Source: Shewanella morhuae (lineage in GTDB: Bacteria > Pseudomonadota > Gammaproteobacteria > Enterobacterales > Shewanellaceae). From it: a DNA stretch of 64,000 nt. The translations under genes were made by a program, and so were the position numbers. The notes beneath the pieces were generated by a model. The model was not told the origin of the DNA. It ran no database searches and saw only the letters and a list, made by a program, of their open reading frames with translations. Location of the stretch: NCBI RefSeq assembly GCF_900156405.1, contig NZ_FTNN01000007.1:171669-235668 (forward strand), read 5' to 3'. Positions within the stretch are counted from its first letter, which is position 1. Every line of letters begins with the position of its first letter. Below are positions 18,805 through 28,353 of the stretch, in pieces.

Positions 18805-19101
18805 ATGAATCCTGCGAAAGTAGTGCGTGCTGAGGTGAAGCAATTAACTGATTTGCCGAATATTGGTAAAGCCTGTGCGGCGGATTTACGTTTGCTTGGT
18901 ATAGATAAACCAGAGCAACTGCTGGGGCAAAATCCCTACGACCTATATCAAACTCTGTGTAACAAAACGGGCCAGAGACATGACCCGTGCATGATCGATG
19001 TGTTTATCTCCATTACCCGTTTTATGGCGGGTGAAGATGCTAAACCTTGGTGGTTTTACACCGAAGAGCGCAAAAATACCTTATGGCAGACTAAGCCTTA
19101 G
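18805..19101 (+). CDS. Cdd1-like helix-hairpin-helix protein
   Basis: 98 residues from ATG 18805, which has GAGG 9 bases upstream; an upstream in-frame GTG has no such site. The sequence LTDLPNIGKACAADLRLLGI is a helix-hairpin-helix, followed by the HDPCMIDVFISI segment seen in the Cdd1 (pathogenicity locus) family. HhH motifs bind DNA or proteins non-specifically, but no specific function is established for this family. Confidence 0.75.
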   Translation: MNPAKVVRAEVKQLTDLPNIGKACAADLRLLGIDKPEQLLGQNPYDLYQTLCNKTGQRHDPCMIDVFISITRFMAGEDAKPWWFYTEERKNTLWQTKP

Positions 19102-19116
19102 CTTTTAGCTTCACGC

Positions 19117-20205
19117 CTATTTATCACTTTGTATAATTTCAGGCTCATCCCTTAACCATTCCCGCCAAATCGCCACCAGCAAGGCCATCAACACTGGGCC
19201 GACAAACAAACCGACAAAACCCATGGTTTTTACGCCGCCAATCAAGCCAAAAAATGTCGGTAAAAAAGGTAATTTAATTGGCCCACCAACCAAATTAGGC
19301 CGCAGGGTTTTATCGACAATAAATAGCTCTATGCTACCCCAGAGGAACAAACCGACACCCGCAGTCGTATCGCCAGTGCCGACCAAATAAAGTGAAATTA
19401 AGGTAAACATGGTGGGCGCGCCGCCGGGAACCAAAGCCATAAAGGCGGTAAATACCCCAAATGCTACGGCCGATGGCACACCGGCAATCCAATAGGCAAT
19501 CCCTAACACTATGCCTTCACCAATGGCGATAAGCGTCATGCCAATAACAGTCGAACTGACCGTAGCAGGCACCACTCGAGAAAAGCTATGCCAACGGGCG
19601 GGTAGCACTCGCTCACCGATAACATCCAATTGTTTCGCCACTTGTTCACCGTCTTTATAAAGAAAAAATAAGGTGATCAGCATAAAAATCAACGTCAATA
19701 ATAAGCCCAACGTGTTCCAGCCCAACTGCAATACCCAACGGGAAATGCCACTTAAGTTCTGACCGCTGATGGCGCTGATGATTTTGCCTAATTCGTGGGG
19801 CTCACCAATAAATTGCTGCCATTGCAGGGTCAGCCACTCACCCATCCAAGGTAAATCTTTGATCCACACAGGCACAGGCGAGCCGTGTTGGTTAGTAAAT
19901 ACCAACCAATCAACCCAGGTTTTAATCTCTTGTAACGCATAGGAAAATACCAACACCAGCGGGATAATCAGCCCAAGCACGATACAACACAACGCAATGG
20001 TCGCCGCCAATGCAGTGCGATTCCCGCATTTTACCAATAGTTTTTGATACAGGGGCCAACTCGAAAAACACACGATCAAAGCGGCTAAGGCGGGCACTAA
20101 AAAGTCGATAAAAAAGAACACGCCAGCACACAACAGCAAAATCAATAGGGTACGACCAATCGCGGCATTACTAAAAATTGGCGTCATAGGGCTAAAATTT
20201 CCCAC
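19117..20205 (-). CDS. AI-2E family transporter (YdiK/PerM-like permease)
   Basis: 362 residues from GTG 20205, or 356 from ATG 20187; neither has a clear ribosome site. About seven to eight membrane helices, with the family's long amphipathic central part and the conserved LVGGPIKLPFLPTFFGLIGGVKTMGFVGLFVGPVLMAL-like C-terminal region (seen here in LRPNLVGGPIKLP and FVGLFVGPV). The family exports small molecules or acts as an ion/proton antiporter; the AI-2 link comes from one member, so the substrate here is not known. Convergent with the Cdd1-like gene. Confidence 0.85.
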   Translation of the reverse strand: MGNFSPMTPIFSNAAIGRTLLILLLCAGVFFFIDFLVPALAALIVCFSSWPLYQKLLVKCGNRTALAATIALCCIVLGLIIPLVLVFSYALQEIKTWVDWLVFTNQHGSPVPVWIKDLPWMGEWLTLQWQQFIGEPHELGKIISAISGQNLSGISRWVLQLGWNTLGLLLTLIFMLITLFFLYKDGEQVAKQLDVIGERVLPARWHSFSRVVPATVSSTVIGMTLIAIGEGIVLGIAYWIAGVPSAVAFGVFTAFMALVPGGAPTMFTLISLYLVGTGDTTAGVGLFLWGSIELFIVDKTLRPNLVGGPIKLPFLPTFFGLIGGVKTMGFVGLFVGPVLMALLVAIWREWLRDEPEIIQSDK

Positions 20206-20271
20206 AATAAAAACGAATGATAAAGTAGAAAATACTCGGCATTACGCCAAAGTCCTAACGTTATAAAGGAG

Positions 20272-21189
20272 TTATTGAACTGACAACTGCTCGACAACTT
20301 TCTCGGGCTGGCTAAAATCAGTAATACGCTGCATCACTTTACCGTCCTTGACCCAGAGTAAAGTCGGAATATTTCGAATGTTAAAATGATTAAACAACAC
20401 GCCTAACTCATCGATACTAAAGTCTATTTGTGTTTTATACAGCTGCTTAAAATCCGCCAGTGCTTTATCGTCAGTCCACAGGTGATTTACCACGCCATGC
20501 CAGGCTTTATTGGGTAGTTTTTGCACGAGATCATTTAAACCATTTTGCACAGCAACACACTGTTTAGACATCTCAGGACGGCTCTTGGCTAAGTACCAAT
20601 CGCACCATGTTGCGGTAAAAAACAGTAAATGCTCACCCTGAACCCAAGGTTTGAGTAACTTAGCCGTTTGCTCCGCATTAGGCGCATCGGTTGTTTGCGC
20701 CGTTAACTCTTGGCCACTGGCTAACATATCAATAAATTTATCTAAATTAGCGTCTGACTCATGGCTAGTGTAAACCACATCACCCGCACGATTAATTAAT
20801 ACGCTATAGGGCGTGCCGACCAAGCCTAAAGCCACACCTAACTCGCCTTCATTATCTAACCACACGGGCATAGTCAGCCCAAAACGCGCGATAACCTCAG
20901 CAATCTTAGGCTGCTCTTCATTAATATTGATGTTCACTGCGACGATATTAATCTTGTCCTGATACTTCTTCTGCAGGGCTTCAAAATGTGGCATTTGCTC
21001 CATACAAGGCTGGCACCAAGTAGCCCAAAACTTTAGGTATATCGGCTTGTCACCCGCCACACTGGCTAAGGTCACTTGCTGCTGATCTGGATAGGTTTTA
21101 AGTGTGATTTGTTGATAGGCTTTATCGCCCGCAAATGCAGTAAAACTCACAACGGCAAGACACATAACAATGATTTGACGTAACAACAT
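20272..21189 (-). CDS. Periplasmic tandem thioredoxin-domain protein
   Basis: 305 residues from ATG 21189, with AAGGAT upstream and a signal peptide ending at TAFAGD. Two thioredoxin-like halves: the first carries WATWCQPC (TlpA/DsbE type, about residues 50-57) and a GTPYS cis-Pro loop; the second has FTATWCDWY, keeping only one Cys of the usual pair, and NIPTLLWVKDGK. The first half probably acts as a thiol reductase in the periplasm; the second may bind a partner through a single thiol. It appears to be monocistronic. Confidence 0.8.
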   Translation of the reverse strand: MLLRQIIVMCLAVVSFTAFAGDKAYQQITLKTYPDQQQVTLASVAGDKPIYLKFWATWCQPCMEQMPHFEALQKKYQDKINIVAVNININEEQPKIAEVIARFGLTMPVWLDNEGELGVALGLVGTPYSVLINRAGDVVYTSHESDANLDKFIDMLASGQELTAQTTDAPNAEQTAKLLKPWVQGEHLLFFTATWCDWYLAKSRPEMSKQCVAVQNGLNDLVQKLPNKAWHGVVNHLWTDDKALADFKQLYKTQIDFSIDELGVLFNHFNIRNIPTLLWVKDGKVMQRITDFSQPEKVVEQLSVQ

Positions 21190-21536
21190 AACGTTATCCT
21201 TAAATCTATAGAGGTCAGCAACATCTATGACCATCGATATTAATCATTTGAAGCCGTGCTATAGGCTCATGCACAGGCTGAAGGAACGGCTGAATTAAGC
21301 CGTTGAGCTTAACTCGCGGTAAATCATTAGACGACGAGTATAAACCAATATACCGCTAATTTAGCTATGTAAAATACAAGTATTGGAGAGTAGATAATGG
21401 CAAAGATATCGCAACTTATCACAATGGCACTCTGTGATACCTAAATCATCAAGTGCAAGATATTAAATATAAGATATTAAAAATAATTATTTAAAATCAA
21501 AACCTTACAAAGCAACCTTTATTATATAAATCCAAC
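21190..21536. other. Intergenic region, promoter of the tandem thioredoxin gene
   Basis: 347 bases without a supported gene. A 7-bp perfect hairpin (AACGGCT / AGCCGTT) lies at 21285-21304 without a U-run. A 15-codon frame with a good GGAGAG site begins at 21397 but is too short to call. Confidence 0.4.
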
Positions 21537-22685
21537 CTAGCATGCTTTTCGTAACTCGTGGATTTGGCCAAGCGCATTAGCGAATACTTGAGGATCATCC
21601 ACAATAAGGTTGACCACACTGAACGACTCTGGCAATTGGCCCATGCCACCATAATAAGTTTGGGGCTGCTTAAAAATCAGCTGCACATTCGCGGTATCGC
21701 CACGGCCTATTGTCAATATTTCTGAAGCACCGCCCACTTGCTGTTGCTGCATATGAGTCGTAAACATCCCTAATTTCAGTTCATTTATCTGGGTTAAATC
21801 AATCGACATAAAACCCCAGATACCATTATTGATCATCAGCTTACCTTCCTTTTGGTACAGGGAGTAATAACGACTGATGCGGTAATTGGCAGCGATTAAT
21901 ACCACTGAATACAAGATCAAACCAGAAACGAATACGGCAGCAATATGACTCACATCATCCAGTAGCATGTAACTCAGTGTGGAGGCCGCGATTAAACACA
22001 TTATGATGACTAAAGCATGCCAAGGTTGGCCACTCAGTAACTTAAGCTGCGTGATAGATACTGGGTGGCGACGGGAAAAATAAGGGATAGCGTAATACCA
22101 ACTCGCGGGCTCTGTAGCCAGTATTAAACCTAAGGTCAGCTTCTTATCATCAGGCATTTGATTCTTTGGTAAATCAGTGTTTGATGCGCCCTCAGTATTA
22201 AGTGCTCTTAGTTGTTTCACCGCATTGCTCTGATCTTGCTCCACTGTGGCAGCATACTGAGCAATTATCGCTAATCTTGGGTCATCAGAAGCCTTTCTCG
22301 CCTGCCACAACCCCTTAATAATGCTCACCATCAAGTACAATTCGATGATCAGTAATACCGCGATAATAGGGAAACGTAACCAAGCGACAAACTCGAAATA
22401 CTCTGCAATTTGAGGAGGATAACTGAGGCGAGCCATGAGGCTGCTCAAACTTAGAATGACTAATATTTTCCAGCTTTTTTGCTTACCAATTTTGATAACC
22501 CAATACCAATAAAGCAGAGGTAACAACACAAAATATAGTGCACTGACGACAGCCAAAAACAACTGGTCACTTGTTTGCGTTAACTGTTCTGGCACGATAT
22601 TAAACCCAATAAAATACACAGTAACCATCAATATGAGGAAGGCTATTCGATATTTAACTGGGCGTCTTAGGCGTATTTTTAGCAT
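21537..22685 (-). CDS. Hypothetical inner-membrane protein
   Basis: 382 residues, not recognised. Four predicted membrane helices in the first 130 residues (for example IAFLILMVTVYFIGF and FPIIAVLLIIELYLMVSII), a cytoplasmic stretch of about 90 residues, two further helices around 225-270, and a C-terminal soluble domain with beta-rich sequence (KEGKLMINNGIWGFMSIDL). The C-terminal part resembles PH-like domains of bacterial membrane proteins, but this is only an impression. Single gene between the thioredoxin and nitronate monooxygenase genes. Confidence 0.7.
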   Translation of the reverse strand: MLKIRLRRPVKYRIAFLILMVTVYFIGFNIVPEQLTQTSDQLFLAVVSALYFVLLPLLYWYWVIKIGKQKSWKILVILSLSSLMARLSYPPQIAEYFEFVAWLRFPIIAVLLIIELYLMVSIIKGLWQARKASDDPRLAIIAQYAATVEQDQSNAVKQLRALNTEGASNTDLPKNQMPDDKKLTLGLILATEPASWYYAIPYFSRRHPVSITQLKLLSGQPWHALVIIMCLIAASTLSYMLLDDVSHIAAVFVSGLILYSVVLIAANYRISRYYSLYQKEGKLMINNGIWGFMSIDLTQINELKLGMFTTHMQQQQVGGASEILTIGRGDTANVQLIFKQPQTYYGGMGQLPESFSVVNLIVDDPQVFANALGQIHELRKAC

Positions 22686-22841
22686 TTAACATCCCTGTAA
22701 GTTGAGCTATACAACAAATGACAGCTATACATAACTGCCAAAACCATAATAGTGATAACCAATAAAGTTGCTTGACTTATCAAATACATTGGGGCAACAA
22801 GAATGAATACAAGGCTGGCTTAAAAACACTCAAGTAGATGG

Positions 22842-23891
22842 TTAAACCATCAAGCCTAAAGCTAACAACTTTGTGAGCTCTGCAGCGGGAATAGCTTGAC
22901 AGCCTGAAGCATTTTGGCCACACCACAGTGGGCTAAAATCATCCAATCCTTGCTCTTCTGCCACGCTTCGCAATACGGCAACAGCACTTGCTGCAAGAGG
23001 GAAATCGGGTACGGCTTGGTTAATAGGCCCTAGTTCAGCCATAAAGCGATTCACTATGCCGCGTGCGGGGCGACCAGAATATAAGTTAGTCAGCGCAGTA
23101 TGCTGCGCTGCCTCACTTTGCAGCGCGGCGCGGTGAAGCTTACTGGTGGTGCATTCAGGGCAAAGTAAATAGGCCGTCCCAACTTGCACCGCCGAAGCGC
23201 CCATAGCCATCGCAGCGCGCACGGTTTTGGCATCAACTATGCCACCTGCGGCGATAACGGGCACAGCAACGGCGGCGATGATTTGCGGCAATAAGCTAAA
23301 AGTGCCGAGCTGCGCAGTTAAATCATCGGATAAAAAATGCCCTCTATGGCCACCAGCCTCTAAACCTTGAGCAATAATAGCATCCACGCCATGCGCCTCT
23401 AGCCACAAGGCTTCTGCCACTGTGGTTGCGGTAGAAATCACTTTAGAGCCCCAAGATTTAATCTCTAGCAGCAAATCATCATTGGGTAAACCAAAGTGAA
23501 AACTCACAACTTCAGGTTTAAATTTGGCTAACACTTCAGCCTGAGCACTGGTGTAGGGCGCGCGTTGTGCTCCCGCAGCTTGCGTATCAGGATGGATACC
23601 CAGCTCAGCAAAATAAGGCGCGAGTTGCTTGAGCCACATGGCTTGTTTTACCGCTTGTGGTGCGGGCTCTTGATGACAAAAGAAGTTTACATTGATGGGC
23701 TTAGTCGTTTGGGTACGAATATGCGTTAATTCAGTGTGCAAAGCCTCAGGGGATAACATGGCGCAGGGCAACGACCCTAAAGCGCCCGTTTGCGACACGG
23801 CTATCGTTAAGGCACTGCCCTGAACACCCGCCATAGGCGCTTGAATAATCGGTAATTTTATCCCTAGCAATCGGGTTAACTGACACGACAT
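22842..23891 (-). CDS. Nitronate monooxygenase (2-nitropropane dioxygenase-like) flavoprotein
   Basis: 349 residues with the FMN-binding TIM-barrel pattern of NMO: PIIQAPMAGVQGSALTIAVS near the start, QGLEAGGHRG (catalytic/flavin loop) around residue 175, and PVIAAGGIVDAKTVRAAMAMGASAVQVGTAYL for the phosphate site. The family oxidises nitronates such as propionate 3-nitronate, a toxin. The ribosome site is an unusually complete AAAGGAGGTGAT six bases ahead of the ATG, suggesting strong translation. Monocistronic. Confidence 0.88.
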   Translation of the reverse strand: MSCQLTRLLGIKLPIIQAPMAGVQGSALTIAVSQTGALGSLPCAMLSPEALHTELTHIRTQTTKPINVNFFCHQEPAPQAVKQAMWLKQLAPYFAELGIHPDTQAAGAQRAPYTSAQAEVLAKFKPEVVSFHFGLPNDDLLLEIKSWGSKVISTATTVAEALWLEAHGVDAIIAQGLEAGGHRGHFLSDDLTAQLGTFSLLPQIIAAVAVPVIAAGGIVDAKTVRAAMAMGASAVQVGTAYLLCPECTTSKLHRAALQSEAAQHTALTNLYSGRPARGIVNRFMAELGPINQAVPDFPLAASAVAVLRSVAEEQGLDDFSPLWCGQNASGCQAIPAAELTKLLALGLMV

Positions 23892-24053
23892 ATATCACCT
23901 CCTTTGGTGGTTTATTCCTTTGGCGATTAATTCTAATATTCGCAGTTTAAACTTAGCGACTTACATCAAATACAACATTGAATACGTTGCCACCGCTATA
24001 AAAATACTATCGTGATATTAAAATGTAACCATTTGGTATTGGTAGACGCAAGC

Positions 24054-24833
24054 CTAAATGCGCTTTTGCTCCACTCTGGCGGTAAGTTCTGCGTGGCTTT
24101 CTTTACGCTCACTGTATCTGTCGGTTAAGTAATCCACATTTCCCCGCAGTAACAGAGTAAATTTCATTAACTCTTCCATCACATCCACAATGCGATCGTA
24201 ATAGGCTGAAGGTTTCATCCGCCCTGCTTCATCAAATTCTTGCCACGCCTTCGCCACCGAGGACTGATTTGGGATCGTGAACATCCGCATCCAGCGACCT
24301 AATATCCGCATTTGATTGAGGGCATTAAAAGATTGCGAGCCGCCACTCACCTGCATAATGGCCAAGGTTTTACCCTGTGAAGGACGAATTGCCCCCTCAC
24401 TCAGCGGGATCCAATCAATTTGGGTTTTCATTATGCCGGTCATAGCACCATGACGCTCGGGTGAGCACCACACCATAGCCTCACTCCAGCGCACCATTTC
24501 CCGTAACTCTTGCACTTTAGGGTGCGTATCGGGGGCGTCATCAGCTAACGGCAAGCCTGATGGATTAAAAATCCGTACCTCAGCACCCATGCGGGTAAGT
24601 AACCGTGCGGCTTCCTCGGTAGTTAAGCGACTGTAAGAGCGTTCACGCACTGAGCCATATAGCATGAGCACTCGAGGCGGATGCGCATCTGGCAACAGCA
24701 TAAATTGCGCCGCCTGAATGCGACGGTCTAACAACTCAGACTTCAGTGCTGGCATGGGCTCTGGCACGTTATTTGATGCGTTATCTGAAGCTGACACGTT
24801 ATCTAAAGAAAGCGTGTTATCTAATAGATTCAT
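24054..24833 (-). CDS. arsH: ArsH, NADPH-dependent FMN reductase of arsenic resistance
   Basis: 259 residues with the flavodoxin-like fold of Ars[15 protein letters not shown] (FMN phosphate loop), [23 protein letters not shown] and [22 protein letters not shown]. ArsH reduces FMN and oxidises trivalent organoarsenicals. Its start overlaps the arsC stop by one base (TAATG), so it is the last gene of an arsRBCH operon. The N-terminal 35 residues are low in conservation and contain a degenerate Asn/Asp-rich repeat ([18 protein letters not shown]). Confidence 0.92.
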   Translation of the reverse strand: MNLLDNTLSLDNVSASDNASNNVPEPMPALKSELLDRRIQAAQFMLLPDAHPPRVLMLYGSVRERSYSRLTTEEAARLLTRMGAEVRIFNPSGLPLADDAPDTHPKVQELREMVRWSEAMVWCSPERHGAMTGIMKTQIDWIPLSEGAIRPSQGKTLAIMQVSGGSQSFNALNQMRILGRWMRMFTIPNQSSVAKAWQEFDEAGRMKPSAYYDRIVDVMEELMKFTLLLRGNVDYLTDRYSERKESHAELTARVEQKRI

Positions 24834-25267
24834 TATGTTAACCTTTTTCCCTTTATATCAATCACAGCGTCACCATCTTCTTTGCTAAAAGCACCTTGCT
24901 GTACGTTAGGTAATATATCCAGCACCAACTCAGAGGGGCGGCATAACCTTGTGCCAAGTGGAGTCACCACAATAGGGCGATTAATTAAAATCGGATGGGC
25001 CAACATAAAATCGACCAATTCATCGTCGCTAAAACGGTCATTGGCAAGCCCTAATTCTTCAAAAGGTGCCACATTGGCGCGCAGCAGCGCCCTTGTCGTT
25101 ATGCCCATAGCAGTAATCAAGGTAAGTAACTCGGGCCGCGATGGCGGGGTTTGAAGATAATGAATAATGTCAGGCTCAACACCGCTATTACGAATAAGCG
25201 CTAGCGTATTGCGCGAGGTGCCACAGTCTGGATTATGAAAAATACGAATAACGCTGGCTGCTTGCAT
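24833..25267 (-). CDS. arsC: Arsenate reductase (glutaredoxin-dependent)
   Basis: 144 residues from ATG 25267, preceded by AGAGAGA. The catalytic Cys sits in the family motif [10 protein letters not shown] near residue 15, and the arginines that bind arsenate appear in [23 protein letters not shown]. It reduces arsenate to arsenite in the cytoplasm for efflux by ArsB, using glutathione and glutaredoxin. Located between arsB and arsH. Confidence 0.95.
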   Translation of the reverse strand: MQAASVIRIFHNPDCGTSRNTLALIRNSGVEPDIIHYLQTPPSRPELLTLITAMGITTRALLRANVAPFEELGLANDRFSDDELVDFMLAHPILINRPIVVTPLGTRLCRPSELVLDILPNVQQGAFSKEDGDAVIDIKGKRLT

Positions 25268-25366
25268 GATTTTCTCTCTATTCACCAAAATTTAGTTAAC
25301 TATCTGTAATCAGCACCTAATATTGCGCGCCTACAATAGTCCGTCACATGCTCAATAAAAGCCGCG

Positions 25367-26650
25367 TTAAAAAGACAGACGAACCGCCAGAGCAACAAGG
25401 GTCACTAACAGTATCGGTAACGTCATCACAATACCGACTCTAAAATAGTAACCCCATGTAATAGTGATATTTTTTTGTGATAGCACATGCAACCATAACA
25501 AGGTGGCTAAACTACCAATTGGAGTAATTTTAGGCCCAAGATCGCTACCAATAATATTGGCGTACACCATAGCGTCTTTAATCACACCGCTGGCTTCGCT
25601 GGCCTCAATCGACAGGGCGCCAATCAGTACAGTCGGCATATTATTCATCACCGAAGATAAAAATGCCGTCAAAAAGCCCGTGCCTAAAGTCGCGCCCCAG
25701 ATACCGTATTGTGCGAAGGTATTGAGTATATTCGCCAGTAAATCCGTCAGGCCCGCATTGCGTAAACCGTATACCACCAGATACATGCCGAGCGAAAAAA
25801 TAACGATTTGCCACGGCGCTTGCTTGAGCACCTCAGTTGTATCGATAACCTTACCGCGACGGGCAACGCCCCAAAGAATCAAAGCGCCAACAGCGGCAAC
25901 CACACTCACGGGGACACCTAAAGGCTCTAGGGCGAAAAATCCAATCAAGAGTAACGCCAACACCAGCCAACCAACCTTGAAGGTTTGCGGATCGCTAATT
26001 GCCTCATTGGGCGACTTTAGCTTAGCAATATCGTAAGTAACTGGAATATCTTTACGGAAAAACCAGTGCAACATACCTAAGGTCGCCACAATTGCCACCA
26101 GATCAACTGGCAGCATCACGGCGGCATAGTCCATAAAACCCAGGTTAAAAAAGTCTGCCGAGACAATGTTCACCAGATTAGAGACAATCAGCGGCAAGCT
26201 AGCGGTATCGGCAATAAAACCCGCCGCCATTACAAAGGCTAGAGTCGCACCGCGGCTAAAACCGAGCGCCAATAACATCGCAATAACGATAGGCGTGAGG
26301 ATTAACGCCGCGCCATCGTTAGCAAATAATGCCGCCACGCAGGCACCGAGCAAAATGATATAACTAAACAGCCAACGCCCTTTACCATTGCCAAAGCGGG
26401 CCACATGCAATGCCGCCCACTCGAAAAAACCCGCTTTATCTAATAATAAACTGATAATAATCACTGCGATAAAGGTGGCCGTCGCATTCCAGACTATCTG
26501 CCATACCACAGCAATATCACTCAATTGCACGGCGCCTGTGGCAAGCGCCATGGCAGCACCAATCGAGGCGCTCCAGCCAATCCCTAAGCCCTTAGGTTGC
26601 CAAATCACCAAGATTAAGGTCAGCGTAAAAATCGTTATCGCCAGTAGCAT
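25367..26650 (-). CDS. arsB: Arsenite efflux pump ArsB
   Basis: 427 residues with about 12 membrane helices and ArsB/ion-transporter features: [48 protein letters not shown] and [21 protein letters not shown]. ArsB extrudes arsenite, driven by the membrane potential. It follows arsR with an 86-base gap that contains a 7-bp inverted repeat (TACACAT / ATGTGTA, 26690-26715) and precedes arsC by 99 bases. Confidence 0.95.
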   Translation of the reverse strand: MLLAITIFTLTLILVIWQPKGLGIGWSASIGAAMALATGAVQLSDIAVVWQIVWNATATFIAVIIISLLLDKAGFFEWAALHVARFGNGKGRWLFSYIILLGACVAALFANDGAALILTPIVIAMLLALGFSRGATLAFVMAAGFIADTASLPLIVSNLVNIVSADFFNLGFMDYAAVMLPVDLVAIVATLGMLHWFFRKDIPVTYDIAKLKSPNEAISDPQTFKVGWLVLALLLIGFFALEPLGVPVSVVAAVGALILWGVARRGKVIDTTEVLKQAPWQIVIFSLGMYLVVYGLRNAGLTDLLANILNTFAQYGIWGATLGTGFLTAFLSSVMNNMPTVLIGALSIEASEASGVIKDAMVYANIIGSDLGPKITPIGSLATLLWLHVLSQKNITITWGYYFRVGIVMTLPILLVTLVALAVRLSF

Positions 26651-26736
26651 GGTCTTCCCCGCTATACATACATTTGAAACGTACCCGAATACACATATGA
26701 ATTTTCGAATGTGTACCTGTAAAATTTTTTAGCGTA

Positions 26737-27072
26737 TTACTGACAAGATAAATGACCTTGTTGCAGCCGCTTAATGAGTTGGTTGGTTTCAATCAACTGA
26801 CACAGGCCAGCTTGCTCAAGAATATAAGCAGCCCACACGGGAATATGCGGCGAGAGGCGATAATGGATCCATTTACCGTCACGGCGATCCAGTAATAAGC
26901 CTGATGCTCTTAACATAGCAAGGTGGCGCGATATCTTAGGTTGAGTTTGTTGCATAGCAACTGTGATATCACACACGCACAGTTCACCGGCCTCACGAAG
27001 CAAGAGCATAATACTTAACCGCGTTTCATCTGAAAGTAACTTAAACAATTGTAATGGTATTAGCTGCGCCAT
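26737..27072 (-). CDS. arsR: ArsR-family arsenite-responsive repressor
   Basis: 111 residues from ATG 27072; GAGGG lies 7 bases upstream, whereas the nearby ATG at 27078 is too close to it. ELCVCDIT carries the metalloid-binding Cys pair, followed by the winged helix (QQTQPKISRHLAMLRASGLL). It should repress its own operon, arsRBCH, until arsenite binds. A short dyad just upstream of the start is a possible operator. Confidence 0.93.
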   Translation of the reverse strand: MAQLIPLQLFKLLSDETRLSIMLLLREAGELCVCDITVAMQQTQPKISRHLAMLRASGLLLDRRDGKWIHYRLSPHIPVWAAYILEQAGLCQLIETNQLIKRLQQGHLSCQ

Positions 27073-27090
27073 AAACATTCCCTCAATAGA

Positions 27091-27106
27091 GAGTAAAATC
27101 ATACTC
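27091..27106. promoter_or_regulatory. Candidate ArsR operator dyad
   Basis: A perfect GAGTA-N6-TACTC inverted repeat lies 19 bases upstream of the arsR start, where autorepression would occur. No footprint-type consensus was checked. Confidence 0.4.
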
Positions 27107-27302
27107 AATTAAGCCATCGCGTCAACAACACATGCAAAATATCAGATGTGTTTAACTCTTTTTAAGCATGAATGCCAATCATGTGCCCCACCCAATTCAT
27201 TCAGTGGCACGCATTGAGTAGCACATATTATTAGTTGTTGATGCAAGTAAAGCTGTGGGGATATCTGGCGTGAGTGATTGATGCGGCAGAGTGACAGATG
27301 TT

Positions 27303-27342
27303 ACATAGTGGCTGTTGAGCTACAGCCCAACAGCCACTATGT
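27303..27342 (-). other. 15-bp-stem hairpin after ubiA
   Basis: A perfect 15-bp inverted repeat (27303-27317 / 27328-27342) with a 10-base loop begins 3 bases after the ubiA stop. It lacks a U-run, so it may be an mRNA-end stabiliser rather than a classical terminator. Confidence 0.6.
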
Positions 27343-27344
27343 AC

Positions 27345-28208
27345 TTAAGCTAATAAATAATCGGCGGCTAAGGTGGTGAATAATACCAACCCCGCCCAAT
27401 TATTATTGAGGAATGCCTTAAAACACGGTGCGCGCTCGCGGCCAAAAATCAATAGCTGTTGGTAGGTGCTAAAGCCGATAAAAGTCAGTATTCCTAGGCC
27501 ATATACCAAACCACGATCGGCGCTCCAACCGGCGGCAATAAAGCAGATTAATGCGCCAAGCTGAAATAAGCCGATAATTTGGCGGTCATATTTACCAAAC
27601 AAAATCGCAGTGGACTTTATGCCTACTTTTAAATCATCGTCCCTATCGACCATGGCGTACATAGTGTCGTAGGCGACAGTCCAACACCAATTGGCGGCAA
27701 ATAACCACCAAGCTTCCATCGGCACCGTACCCGTTTGCGCCGCGTATGCCATAGGGATAGACCAACTCCACACTATGCCCAAAAACATTTGCGGCATATT
27801 GGTGATACGTTTAGTGAAGGGGTAAATAATGGTGAGAATAATGCCAATAACGGATAACTTAACGACTAAGCCATTGAGTAATAATACTAAACCAAACGCC
27901 ACTAGGCCTAATATGGCAAACAGTAACAAGGCTTCTTTGCTGCTGATTTCACCACTGGCTAACGGGCGAGATCGAGTGCGTTCAACAAAGGAGTCCAGAT
28001 CGCGATCGGCATAATCATTAATAATGCAGCCACAGGCACGCATAATTACTACACCCAAAATAAAGATGATTAATACCTTAAGATCGGGCATCCCTCCAGC
28101 AGCTAACATCAGTGCCATCAAACATGGCCACAGCAATAACAGCGTACCGATAGGGCGGTCGATTCGAGTAAGACGGGAATACACATCCCACTTCTGCTTT
28201 AAATTCAT
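27345..28208 (-). CDS. ubiA: 4-hydroxybenzoate octaprenyltransferase UbiA
   Basis: 287 residues with about nine membrane helices and both Asp-rich prenyltransferase motifs: NDYADRDLD near residue 65 and [19 protein letters not shown] near residue 185. UbiA prenylates 4-hydroxybenzoate in the inner membrane, the second step of ubiquinone synthesis. The usual upstream partner ubiC (chorismate lyase) is not next to it; instead uvrD lies 145 bases upstream in the same direction. Confidence 0.95.
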   Translation of the reverse strand: MNLKQKWDVYSRLTRIDRPIGTLLLLWPCLMALMLAAGGMPDLKVLIIFILGVVIMRACGCIINDYADRDLDSFVERTRSRPLASGEISSKEALLLFAILGLVAFGLVLLLNGLVVKLSVIGIILTIIYPFTKRITNMPQMFLGIVWSWSIPMAYAAQTGTVPMEAWWLFAANWCWTVAYDTMYAMVDRDDDLKVGIKSTAILFGKYDRQIIGLFQLGALICFIAAGWSADRGLVYGLGILTFIGFSTYQQLLIFGRERAPCFKAFLNNNWAGLVLFTTLAADYLLA

Positions 28209-28353
28209 TAACTAGGTACTCCCATTCCTAATATCGGCTCAAGTTTACACTCGATTTTCAGGTGTAGCATCATATACCTATGCTTCTCCCGATGCGAATA
28301 TGCGCCAAAAAGACTGTAACCAAAAACAGTATTTATCACGGCTACGACAGGCA

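Noticed and set aside
27303..27342. Classical rho-independent terminator of ubiA
   Set aside because: The stem is perfect but no U-run follows on either strand; kept only as a hairpin.
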